This document shows, one piece after another, positions 1 through 6,184 of a stretch of 7,241 nucleotides of DNA. Each line of letters opens with the position of its first letter. The stretch's first letter is position 1. Location of the stretch: assembly GCA_902806355.1 (NCBI GenBank), contig CADCWI010000042.1, positions 1 through 7,241 of the forward strand. The letters run 5' to 3'. The notes under the pieces are model-generated. The model was not told the DNA's origin and ran no database searches. It worked only from the letters and a program-made list of their open reading frames with translations. The position numbers were made by a program, and so were the translations under genes. The stretch is from an uncultured Thermomicrobiales bacterium. GTDB lineage: Bacteria > Chloroflexota > Chloroflexia > Thermomicrobiales > UBA6265.

Positions 1-552
1 CTTCTGGGTGATGTCCAGACATCGATCCTCGATATCCAGCGGATGTCCAAAGAGGTTGCCGACGGCACGCGCGCCGCATTGGCCGACGACTTCGCCCGAC
101 TCGGGCTGGAGCTCATCACGTTCCAGATCAGCGCCATCACCCCGCCAGAAGAGGTACAGAAGCGAATCGACGAGCGATCAGGAATGGCTGCGCTCGGCGA
201 CATGAGCACCTATACGCAGTTCCGGACCGCCCAGGCGATCGGGGACGCGGCCAACAACCCCGGTTCAGCGGGCGACATCACGGGCGCCGGCGTCGGCATG
301 GGAGCGGGACTCGGAATCGGCCAGGCGATGGCCGGAGCCATGCGTGATGCGGCCCAAGGACAGGGTCAGCAAGCCGGGCAGGTCCAGGCCGCTACCACTA
401 CGTGCCCGAACTGCAACGCGACTATTCCCGCAAACTCCAAATTCTGTCCCAACTGCGGCACGAATCTGAGCACTGTCATCTGCGCAAAATGTCAGACGCC
501 AAACCAGCCAGGCGCCAAGTTCTGCACCAATTGCGGTAACTCCCTCGGCTGA
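1..552 (+). CDS. SPFH-domain protein with two C-terminal zinc ribbons (5' truncated)
   Basis: The reading frame is open from the first base, so the N-terminus lies outside the window; 183 residues are visible. The first ~80 visible residues look like the end of an SPFH/band-7 domain of the YdjI type (sometimes annotated 'virion core protein'), with a TYTQFRTAQAIGDAA stretch typical of that family just after the domain. A Gly/Ala/Gln-rich flexible linker follows, at about visible residues 90-130. Two zinc ribbons close the protein: CPNC/CPNCG (Cys at visible residues 135, 138, 149, 152) and CAKC/CTNCG (161, 164, 175, 178). All eight cysteines are present. Related proteins are thought to form oligomeric scaffolds at the membrane and are linked to envelope-stress functions in Bacillus; the role here is inferred. 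The ATG at 43 is internal. Family assignment is good; the biological role is uncertain. Confidence 0.85.
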   Translation, partial: LLGDVQTSILDIQRMSKEVADGTRAALADDFARLGLELITFQISAITPPEEVQKRIDERSGMAALGDMSTYTQFRTAQAIGDAANNPGSAGDITGAGVGMGAGLGIGQAMAGAMRDAAQGQGQQAGQVQAATTTCPNCNATIPANSKFCPNCGTNLSTVICAKCQTPNQPGAKFCTNCGNSLG

Positions 553-558
553 TCTCCA

Positions 559-608
559 AAGGCAACCTGCCACGGGCGTCGCCCCAGTTGCCCGTGGGAG
601 ATTGCCTT
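559..608 (+). terminator. Hairpin downstream of the SPFH gene, probable terminator
   Basis: It begins 6 bases after the TGA stop at 550-552. Outer arms AAGGCAA (559-565) and TTGCCTT (602-608) pair over 7 bp. After a 4x4 internal loop, inner arms CCACGGGC (570-577) and GCCCGTGG (590-597) pair over 8 bp around a 12-base loop. There is no clear T-tract after it, so it could act as a weak intrinsic terminator or as an mRNA 3'-end stabiliser. Confidence 0.5.
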
Positions 609-696
609 GCAGCCGCGGTTTTCCCATGCCGGGGCAACGCAACCTCTTAACATGCCGTACGTACGCCGCAGATCCGCCCCGGCCCAGGCCAGAATT

Positions 697-705
697 TGGT
701 ATAAT
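697..705 (+). promoter_or_regulatory. Extended -10 promoter for gyrA
   Basis: TGGTATAAT is a perfect -10 hexamer (TATAAT, 700-705) with an upstream TGn extension. No recognisable -35 lies 16-18 bases upstream, where the sequence is GC-rich (around 677-682). An extended -10 can compensate for a missing -35. Transcription would begin near 712, giving a leader of about 40 bases before the GTG at 753. This is a pattern-based prediction. Confidence 0.65.
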
Positions 706-752
706 TAGTTGTTAGGCTCATATCGTTATTCCCTAATCAGGAGCCAAATCAC

Positions 753-3254
753 GTGGAAATAGGAAACGTTCGGATTGCCAGCATCGAATCGGAGATGCGC
801 CAGTCCTACCTCAACTATGCCATGAGCGTCATCGTTCAGCGGGCATTGCCGGATGCGCGGGACGGGCTCAAGCCCGTTCATCGACGTGTCCTCTACGCGA
901 TGCACCAGATGGGGATGCGCTCCAACAGCCGCTATCGCAAGAGTGCCGGTATCGTCGGCGAAGTCATCAAGAACTTTCATCCCCATAGCGATACCGCGGC
1001 GTACGACACTCTCGTCCGCATGGCCCAGGATTTCAGCCTCCGGTATCCCTTGGTCGATGGCCAGGGAAACTTCGGCTCGGTCGACGGAGACAGTGCCGCC
1101 GCGATGCGGTACACCGAAGCCAGAATGGCCGCGATCGCCGACGAGCTCCTGGCAGACATCGACAAGCGTACCGTCGATGAGTATCCGAACTACGACGCGT
1201 CGATGATGCAGCCGACGGTGCTTCCAGCTCGTCTCCCGAATCTCTTGATCAATGGGAGCGCCGGTATCGCTGTCGGTATGGCAACCAATATCCCTCCGCA
1301 CAATCTCGGCGAGATCTGTGATGCGATCACGCTGTTGATCGACAGTCCGGAAGCGACGATCGAGGAGCTCATCGCGCTCGTTCCAGGCCCTGACTTCCCG
1401 ACCGGAGGAACGATCCTCGGCCGCGAAGGTATCCAGGCCGCCTACGCGACGGGCCGTGGCCGTGTGGTAATCCGTGCCAAGGCCTTCGTCGAAGAGCAGG
1501 ATCGTGGCAACCGCTACCAGATCGTGGTCAGTGAGCTTCCGTACCAGGTGAACAAGGCGCTTCTGCTCGAGCGAATGGCGGACCTTGTTCGGGACGGAAA
1601 GCTTGACGGGATCAGCAACCTTCGCGACGAATCCGACCGGAATGGCATGCGGATGGTCATCGAGCTGAAGCGCGACGCCCAGCCGATGAAGGTCTTGAAC
1701 AACCTGTTCAAGCACACCGCCCTGCAACAAACGTTCGGCGTCAACATGCTGGCGCTCGTCGAACGTGGCACACAGCCTCGTGTCCTGACCCTGAAGCGGG
1801 CGCTGCAGGAGTACATCGACCACCGGCAGGAAGTCCTCACCCGCCGCACCGAGTTCGAGCTCGAGCGTGCTCGGCGCCGGGCACATGTGCTCGAAGGCCT
1901 GAAGATCGCGCTGGACAACATCGAAGCGGTGATCGCGACGATCCGACGCTCCCGAACGACCGACACGGCGCGACGGAACCTGATGTCGGGTTTCGCACTA
2001 TCCGAGATCCAGGCCAACGCCATCCTCGACATGCGGCTGGCCCGCCTGGCGGCACTGGAGCGTCAGAGAATCGAGAATGAGTACAACGAGGTGCTCAAGG
2101 AGATTTTGCACCTCGAAGCGCTCCTCGCTGATCCCCAGCTCATCCGCGCAATCATCCGGACGGACGTGGCCGAGCTCAAAGAGAAGTACGGTGACGAGCG
2201 GCGAACCCGGATCCAGGATGTTTCCGGCTCTCTAAGCGAAGAGGACCTGATCCCGGAAGTCGACGTTCTGGTGACTGTGACCAACAAAGGATATGTCAAG
2301 CGTATCGCCGACGATGTCTACCGGGTTCAGCACCGGGGCGGACGCGGCGTGACCGGGCTCACCATGCGGGATGAGGATGCGATCCAGCACATCCTGTCGG
2401 CGAACACGATGGACTCGCTCCTGGTATTCACCAACCGGGGACGCGTGTACCAGATCAAGGTCCACGAGCTCCCGGATGCGAGCCGAACCGCCAAGGGCAT
2501 CCCGATCGTCAACGTGATGAACATGCAGCCTGACGAGACGGTCACGACGCTGCTCAAGGTGCGGGATTATCCATCGGCGAACTACCTCTTCTTCACGACC
2601 CGGCTCGGTCGTGTAAAACGGGTCAACCTCGATCAGTTCAAGGTGGTGCGATCGTCCGGGATGATCGCGATCAGCCTTGAGGATCAGGACGAGTTGGCAT
2701 GGGTGCGGATGACGAACGGCCACAGTGATGTCGTGCTCGTCACGTCCGGCGGTCAGGCAATCCGATTCGGCGAAACCGATGTCCGCCCGATGGGTCGCCC
2801 CGCCGCGGGAGTCAACGGCATTCGCCTGAGCGGAACGGATCGGGTGATTGCGTTCGAGGTCGTCAAACCTGACAAGGATCTGCTGGTTGTCTCCGCGCGG
2901 GGACTCGGCAAGCGCACGGATCTCGATCACTACCGGAGTCAGGGACGCGGCGGCAAGGGCATCCAGGCGATGAAGCTGACCGACCGCACAGGACCGATCG
3001 TCGCCGCCGGCATGGTCGCGCCGGACGATGCCGTCATGTTGATGAACACCCGCGGGATCGCGATCCGGATCGCTGCGTCGACGATATCCAAGATCGGCCG
3101 CACAACACAGGGTGTGACGTTGATGAAGCTGGGAAAGGATGCCGATGTCGCTTCGATGACGATCATCGAGCCCAGGGATCCCGCCAGTAGCGCCCACCTC
3201 AACGGGCTTTCCGACGAGCCTGTCGACAACGTAGCGGTGGGCCGCGTCGAATAA
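753..3254 (+). CDS. gyrA: DNA gyrase subunit A
   Basis: GyrA is the breakage-reunion subunit of the A2B2 gyrase, which introduces negative supercoils using ATP hydrolysed by GyrB. The GTG start is chosen because AGGAG (739-743) sits 9 bases upstream and the product begins at the usual place ([15 protein letters not shown]). The catalytic Arg-Tyr pair is R119-Y120 in [10 protein letters not shown]. Winged-helix, tower and coiled-coil regions cover about residues 1-480, and the DNA-wrapping beta-pinwheel about 490-815. A GyrA box of the form QHRGGRG lies at residues 526-532; its presence supports gyrase rather than topoisomerase IV ParC. The length of 833 aa is shorter than E. coli's 875, mainly because the insertion before the second part of the coiled coil is absent, as in Gram-positive-type enzymes. 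The quinolone region reads [12 protein letters not shown]81 and D85 correspond to E. coli S83 and D87, and S79 stands where E. coli has G81. gyrB is not adjacent within the window. The gene probably forms a single-gene transcript, with its own promoter and a downstream hairpin. Confidence 0.98.
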   Translation: MEIGNVRIASIESEMRQSYLNYAMSVIVQRALPDARDGLKPVHRRVLYAMHQMGMRSNSRYRKSAGIVGEVIKNFHPHSDTAAYDTLVRMAQDFSLRYPLVDGQGNFGSVDGDSAAAMRYTEARMAAIADELLADIDKRTVDEYPNYDASMMQPTVLPARLPNLLINGSAGIAVGMATNIPPHNLGEICDAITLLIDSPEATIEELIALVPGPDFPTGGTILGREGIQAAYATGRGRVVIRAKAFVEEQDRGNRYQIVVSELPYQVNKALLLERMADLVRDGKLDGISNLRDESDRNGMRMVIELKRDAQPMKVLNNLFKHTALQQTFGVNMLALVERGTQPRVLTLKRALQEYIDHRQEVLTRRTEFELERARRRAHVLEGLKIALDNIEAVIATIRRSRTTDTARRNLMSGFALSEIQANAILDMRLARLAALERQRIENEYNEVLKEILHLEALLADPQLIRAIIRTDVAELKEKYGDERRTRIQDVSGSLSEEDLIPEVDVLVTVTNKGYVKRIADDVYRVQHRGGRGVTGLTMRDEDAIQHILSANTMDSLLVFTNRGRVYQIKVHELPDASRTAKGIPIVNVMNMQPDETVTTLLKVRDYPSANYLFFTTRLGRVKRVNLDQFKVVRSSGMIAISLEDQDELAWVRMTNGHSDVVLVTSGGQAIRFGETDVRPMGRPAAGVNGIRLSGTDRVIAFEVVKPDKDLLVVSARGLGKRTDLDHYRSQGRGGKGIQAMKLTDRTGPIVAAGMVAPDDAVMLMNTRGIAIRIAASTISKIGRTTQGVTLMKLGKDADVASMTIIEPRDPASSAHLNGLSDEPVDNVAVGRVE

Positions 3255-3283
3255 CGACTGCGCTGCACACTGAAGAACTCGAA

Positions 3284-3317
3284 ACAGGGCCGGCGGTCAA
3301 GTGACCGCCGGCCCTGT
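3284..3317. terminator. Strong hairpin between convergent genes, probable bidirectional terminator
   Basis: A perfect inverted repeat with 16-base arms starts 29 bases after the gyrA stop (left 3284-3299, right 3302-3317). Allowing a loop of about six bases leaves roughly 14 very GC-rich pairs (core GGGCCGGCGG). It lacks a T-tract on the plus strand. On the minus strand it is followed by TTTCGAG, a weak T-run. Because gyrA and the membrane-protein gene converge here, it can stop transcription from either side. Confidence 0.75.
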
Positions 3318-3417
3318 CCATGCCGCTCGATGCTGTTCCGGGGGTGACCATCTCCGGGGCCGATCAACATCCACCTTCTCACCAATGCAGATGACGAACG
3401 CCGGCCGTTGTCTGGCA

Positions 3418-3467
3418 GGCAGGTCATGCGGATCGCGATTCGATCTGGGCGATCCGCGTGACCTGCC
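3418..3467. repeat. 19-bp inverted repeat spanning the 3' end of the membrane-protein gene
   Basis: The left arm (3418-3436, beginning GGCAGGTCATGCGG) and the right arm (3449-3467, ending CGCGTGACCTGCC) are complementary at 18 of 19 positions; the single exception can form a G-U wobble in one orientation. The loop is 12 bases (3437-3448). It covers the stop codon (3424-3426) and the last ~13 codons of the minus-strand gene. In RNA it would make a very stable stem. No T-run follows on the minus strand, so it may be a terminator, a 3'-end protector of the mRNA, or a DNA-binding site. Confidence 0.7.
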
Positions 3468-4173
3468 GAACCCATTGACTGAGAAGAGGCACGAGGATCG
3501 ACAGCGCAACCGTCACGATCACCACGATGAAGAACAGAATCTTCGCGGCGGTACCGGCTCCGATCGGAAAAATGGAGGTTTCCCGCACCAGTGTGAGAAG
3601 GATGAACTCGATGGCAATCGCCATCGGTGCGATCAGCGCCGGGTACGCACCCGAAAGCATCGACGCCACAACGGTCAGTACAGCACTCGTGAGGAAGATT
3701 CCCGTGCAGATCAGCAAACCACCGCGAAGACTCAGCAGCTCTGTCTGACCGGCCAGGAAGGGCACCATCAGCGCGGCCGGCAGGAACACGACTCCGGCAT
3801 ATTCCGGGTCTTCCTGCGACAACACCGCCGCTGCGCCCGCCAGCAGCATCAGGACCACGATCACCGCCGCGGTGGCGATCGTCGGCGCCATGAGCGTACC
3901 GTTTCCCGCATCCACGAAGGGAATCCGAAGTACGCTCTGCCGGACGACCAGGGCCGGGAATACTGCCGCCATCGTCGCGAGATTGACGAGTGCCGTCCGC
4001 CGCCAATGTGGAAGCAATGTCGCGTCGGCCAGCCATGCCAGGAGCACCGTAGGCACGAAAAGCCCCGCCGCCCAAAGTGGCACACCGAGGGGAGCGAAAG
4101 CGGCTATCCCAACGACCGCGAGCGCGGACAAGGCCATCACGACATTTGGGACAGCTTCACGGACAATCTGCAT
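3424..4173 (-). CDS. Unrecognised multi-pass membrane protein
   Basis: I do not recognise this family. The 249-residue product is very hydrophobic, with about eight predicted membrane segments at residues 11-30, 33-49, 60-80, 98-119, 126-142, 151-173, 178-197 and 208-231. The loops are short, for example LLPHWRRT before helix 3 and LSQEDPEY after helix 4, and the tail is short and charged (RQVTRIAQIESRSA). No catalytic or ligand motif stands out. The frame stays open upstream to an ATG at 4467, but the extra 98 residues are Pro/Arg/Ser-rich and non-hydrophobic and look like unselected GC-rich sequence. I therefore chose the ATG at 4173 (MQIVREAVPN), next to the first helix. No Shine-Dalgarno is visible there, so the start is uncertain; ATG at 4263 and TTG at 4218 are alternatives. 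The gene converges on gyrA and lies in the same direction as the PHP gene, 274 bases downstream of it. Confidence 0.75.
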   Translation of the reverse strand: MQIVREAVPNVVMALSALAVVGIAAFAPLGVPLWAAGLFVPTVLLAWLADATLLPHWRRTALVNLATMAAVFPALVVRQSVLRIPFVDAGNGTLMAPTIATAAVIVVLMLLAGAAAVLSQEDPEYAGVVFLPAALMVPFLAGQTELLSLRGGLLICTGIFLTSAVLTVVASMLSGAYPALIAPMAIAIEFILLTLVRETSIFPIGAGTAAKILFFIVVIVTVALSILVPLLSQWVRQVTRIAQIESRSA

Positions 4174-4447
4174 CGGGCGGGGAAGGACCGGCGGAAACCA
4201 GGACCAGGGCGATGTCAACCGGTTTGGGAAGCTCTGTGATGCGGAAGCCTGACGGGAGGACATCCAAGGGCCAGCAGGCACTGCACCATCCGATGTCTCT
4301 AGCTCGCGGGCCGGACGACGCACTTGCCGGTCCGATCGTGCTCGTGAAGGGCTAGTCGACTTTGGCACCCGGATGGTACCTCGCCGGCTGTCTCCAGGTG
4401 CCGCTCTCGGAACGTCTGGCAATGAAACGTGTCTCGATGCTCGCGCG
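4174..4447. other. Gene-poor gap between the PHP gene and the membrane-protein gene
   Basis: No convincing gene is seen on either strand. A TTGACA hexamer occurs on the minus strand at 4218-4213, but the expected -10 position (about 4195-4190) reads TCCGCC, so no complete promoter can be called. A modest hairpin (arms 4307-4314 and 4327-4334, 8 bp with one G-T pair, 12-base loop) lies about 115 bases downstream of the PHP stop. It has no T-tract. The gap may carry the leader and promoter of the membrane-protein gene. Confidence 0.4.
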
Positions 4448-5302
4448 CTAGGCATGCCGGATCCCATGCTTACCTGTCCTCATATCGCCTGATTGGACGA
4501 CGTGATCGATCGGTACGTTGGTGCGGCGTCGTTGCCGGAAGGTGGATATCTCTTCCACTCCAAGAAACTTCAGCATTGAGAGGGTCCGCTCGAAGTCAGC
4601 ACCGATTGTCCCGGGGACGTGAGAGTCACTGCCGATCGTGACCGCCCTGCCTCCAAGCGATGTATAGAGGGCGACGATCTGTGGACCGGGCATTGAGGTT
4701 TTCGGGGCCTGGCGGAGCCCGGACGTGTTGATCTCGAACGTCTGGCCCCGGTCGATCATCGTGCGAAACACAGCGTTCAGCTCCGCCGAATAGCGTTGCG
4801 GGATGTACTCCCCGGCGGACAGGGGTGCGTACCGCTTAGGGAGATCGATATGCCCAATCGTGTCGAACCAGCCGGTTTCGACCGCGGCATGAATTTGCTC
4901 GAGATACGCGACGATGACATCTTCGATGGAACGCTCATTGAAATACCGGGGAAAGATGATCTCGCCAAGGTCCCCGTAATGCACCGACCCAATCACGAAA
5001 TCGAACTCGTGTGAGGCGATGAACGTTTTGACTTCATCGGCGATCCTCGTGTTGAAGTCGACTTCCGCTCCAGAGAGGATGACGAGCCGGTCCCCATACC
5101 GATCCCGAGCGCGTTCGATGTCCGCCATGTAGGCGGCATAGTCGAAGAACCCGTACCCCATGTCGGCCGGCTCATGCTCGATGTGATCGGTAAACGCGAT
5201 CTCCCGGATACCTCGCTGGACCGCGGCCGCGCAAGAATCCAGGATTGGTGTCGCACAATCCGCCGATCGTGTTGTATGAACGTGATAGTCGAACACCTGC
5301 AC
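4448..5302 (-). CDS. PHP-domain phosphoesterase, histidinol-phosphatase (HisJ/HisK) family
   Basis: The 284-residue product is a PHP-fold metal phosphoesterase most like HisJ/HisK-type histidinol-phosphatases, which convert histidinol phosphate to histidinol in histidine synthesis in the cytoplasm. Metal-site motifs appear in family order: DYHVHT (H7, H9), FTDHIEH (D39, H40, H43), GAEVD (E80), GSVH (H108), GHID (H151), EINTSGLR (190-197) and GSDSH (D226, H228). The set is complete, so the enzyme should be active. The length is typical apart from a slightly long tail after about residue 255. The start could be GTG at 5302, or GTG at 5296 two codons later. The purine-rich GGGAAGGG (5310-5303) touches the first but sits at normal spacing (about 7 bases) from the second, so 5296 may be the true start. 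No other his gene is visible nearby, so another phosphomonoesterase substrate remains possible. It is transcribed divergently from the channel gene. Confidence 0.9.
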   Translation of the reverse strand: MQVFDYHVHTTRSADCATPILDSCAAAVQRGIREIAFTDHIEHEPADMGYGFFDYAAYMADIERARDRYGDRLVILSGAEVDFNTRIADEVKTFIASHEFDFVIGSVHYGDLGEIIFPRYFNERSIEDVIVAYLEQIHAAVETGWFDTIGHIDLPKRYAPLSAGEYIPQRYSAELNAVFRTMIDRGQTFEINTSGLRQAPKTSMPGPQIVALYTSLGGRAVTIGSDSHVPGTIGADFERTLSMLKFLGVEEISTFRQRRRTNVPIDHVVQSGDMRTGKHGIRHA

Positions 5303-5326
5303 CCCTTCCCGTGCGAACCACAGTCT

Positions 5327-5355
5327 ATCCTACGTCGGTGCCTCGAAGTCATCAA
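5327..5355 (-). promoter_or_regulatory. Predicted promoter for the PHP phosphoesterase gene
   Basis: On the minus strand, TTGATG (5355-5350) is separated by exactly 17 bases from TAGGAT (5332-5327). Each hexamer matches the housekeeping sigma consensus at four of six positions. Transcription would start near 5320, leaving a short leader of about 20 bases before the GTG start. Position and spacing are good and the hexamer match is moderate. Confidence 0.45.
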
Positions 5356-5404
5356 CGGGCCCGGAACGATGTCGCGCGACGATTGAAGGCAGGGGACGTG
5401 CTTC

Positions 5405-6184
5405 ATGATCGAGCCACTGGACAGACTGCTTCTCGACGCCGATATCGATCTGCTCCGTGCGGGTGGCCTGATCCTTCGTGCGCTTCTGATCGTGGCTGTC
5501 GCTTGGGTTGTCAGTCGTATGGTGAGGGACAGGATCGAGCGATCGCTCGCGAATCGTACGTTTGGGAGGAATGGCGCGCTCCTGGTCGGCCGGTTGAGCT
5601 CGCTAGCGATCCTGGTGGTCGGCGCCCTTGCAATCCTCGGTTCGTTTGGCGCGAGCTGGACAGGGTTGTTGACCGTCCTGAGTGCGGGCACGTTGGCTGT
5701 GGGACTCGCAATCCAGGATGTCCTAAGGAACTTCGTGGCAGGTCTTTTTCTTCTTCTCGAACGTCCCTTTCGCGTCGGTGATTCGATTCGGGTGCGCGAT
5801 ATCGAGGGCGAGGTCCAGGGAATCGACATCCGGACCACGATCGTGAGGAGCACCCAGGGGTCACTGATCATGATTCCCAACGCCATCGTGTTCAGCGAGG
5901 TGCTGACGAATCGTTCGCATTCCGGAACTCGTCGCCTCGATCTGCAGATCGAGGCGACGCAAGGAAACGTGTTCGATATCGAACGCGCGATCTCGACTGC
6001 GCTGGACGATGTTCCAGCCGTGCACCAGCCCATCCCCGCGCCAGTGATCCGTACCATGACGGCGGAGGGGATTTGTGTGGGTCTCTCGATCCTGGTGGAT
6101 CCTGGTCCACAGTCAGAGGCTCATGCTCTGCACGCACTGGCACAAGCGCTGGGCACAACGTCGATCACGGTCGATCGACGATGA
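5405..6184 (+). CDS. MscS-family small-conductance mechanosensitive channel
   Basis: MscS-type proteins form heptameric membrane channels that open under membrane tension and release solutes during osmotic downshock. At 259 residues it is a compact member with three membrane helices (about 20-40, 61-80 and 86-118), a beta domain (about 120-170) and a cytoplasmic alpha/beta domain. The pore helix VLSAGTLAVGLAIQDVLRNF (91-110) aligns well with E. coli MscS. L97 and L101 match the pore-constricting L105 and L109, and A98 and G100 match the packing residues A106 and G108. The hinge glycine G113 is replaced by D105. PFRVGDSI (121-128) and IMIPNA (155-160) are the usual family signatures after the pore. 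The start ATG has AGGGGA (5391-5396) 8 bases upstream. The stop overlaps the nadD start in ATGA, so the two are co-translated. It could also transport small solutes, as some paralogues may. Confidence 0.93.
   Translation: MIEPLDRLLLDADIDLLRAGGLILRALLIVAVAWVVSRMVRDRIERSLANRTFGRNGALLVGRLSSLAILVVGALAILGSFGASWTGLLTVLSAGTLAVGLAIQDVLRNFVAGLFLLLERPFRVGDSIRVRDIEGEVQGIDIRTTIVRSTQGSLIMIPNAIVFSEVLTNRSHSGTRRLDLQIEATQGNVFDIERAISTALDDVPAVHQPIPAPVIRTMTAEGICVGLSILVDPGPQSEAHALHALAQALGTTSITVDRR
5930..5959. repeat. Perfect 30-bp palindrome inside the channel gene
   Basis: Fifteen bases from 5930 are followed without any spacer by their exact reverse complement to 5959, centred on CTGCAG between 5944 and 5945. 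It ends abruptly on both sides (T5929 and C5960 do not pair). It encodes residues TRRLDLQIEAT just after the beta domain. In mRNA it could fold into a stem of about 13 bp. In DNA it is a symmetric site of the sort bound by dimeric proteins, but no function is shown. Confidence 0.8.
6159..6180 (+). promoter_or_regulatory. Hairpin immediately before the nadD start codon
   Basis: CGTCGATC (6159-6166) pairs perfectly with GATCGACG (6173-6180) around a 6-base loop, and the nadD ATG follows at 6181. The stem occupies the position where a Shine-Dalgarno would lie, and none is visible. A ribosome finishing the upstream gene would open the stem and could re-start at the overlapping ATGA, so translational coupling is the natural reading. 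Confidence 0.5.

Noticed and set aside
726..1886. 386-residue open frame on the minus strand opposite gyrA
   Set aside because: It lies wholly antisense to the highly conserved GyrA breakage-reunion domain, resembles no known protein, and has the His/Arg/Val-rich composition expected of a shadow frame in GC-rich DNA.
3060..3073. 14-bp palindrome in gyrA
   Set aside because: It arises from GATC/CGATCG-rich codons that are frequent throughout this gene; too short to stand out.
2232..4075. Long minus-strand frames opposite the end of gyrA and running into the membrane-protein gene
   Set aside because: They are in different frames from the hydrophobic gene and antisense to the GyrA C-terminal domain. 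Their Arg/Gly/Asp-rich content indicates shadows.
3301..4239. 312-residue plus-strand frame across the membrane-protein gene
   Set aside because: It begins inside the terminator hairpin and is rich in Arg, His, Gln and Asp, the mirror of a hydrophobic gene on the other strand.
4174..4467. 98-residue N-terminal extension of the membrane protein
   Set aside because: The extension is Pro/Arg/Ser-rich without structure and overlaps the end of the PHP gene. The conserved-looking hydrophobic part starts at 4173.
5371..5380. Palindrome GTCGCGCGAC upstream of the channel gene as an operator
   Set aside because: Ten bases of pure GC-rich symmetry is common in such DNA, and no plus-strand promoter is recognisable around it.
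4993..6057. 354-residue minus-strand frame across the PHP start and the channel gene
   Set aside because: It is antisense to the clearly recognisable MscS-like protein and out of frame with the PHP enzyme; Ser/Arg-rich shadow.
6088..6107. Tandem ten-base repeat GATCCTGGT(G/C)
   Set aside because: Two units only, inside the channel coding sequence (ILVDPGP), explained by codon content.
6073..6180. Upstream extension of NadD to an ATG at 6073
   Set aside because: It lies within the channel gene in another frame and precedes the usual NadD N-terminus; the ATGA overlap at 6181 gives a normal-length protein.
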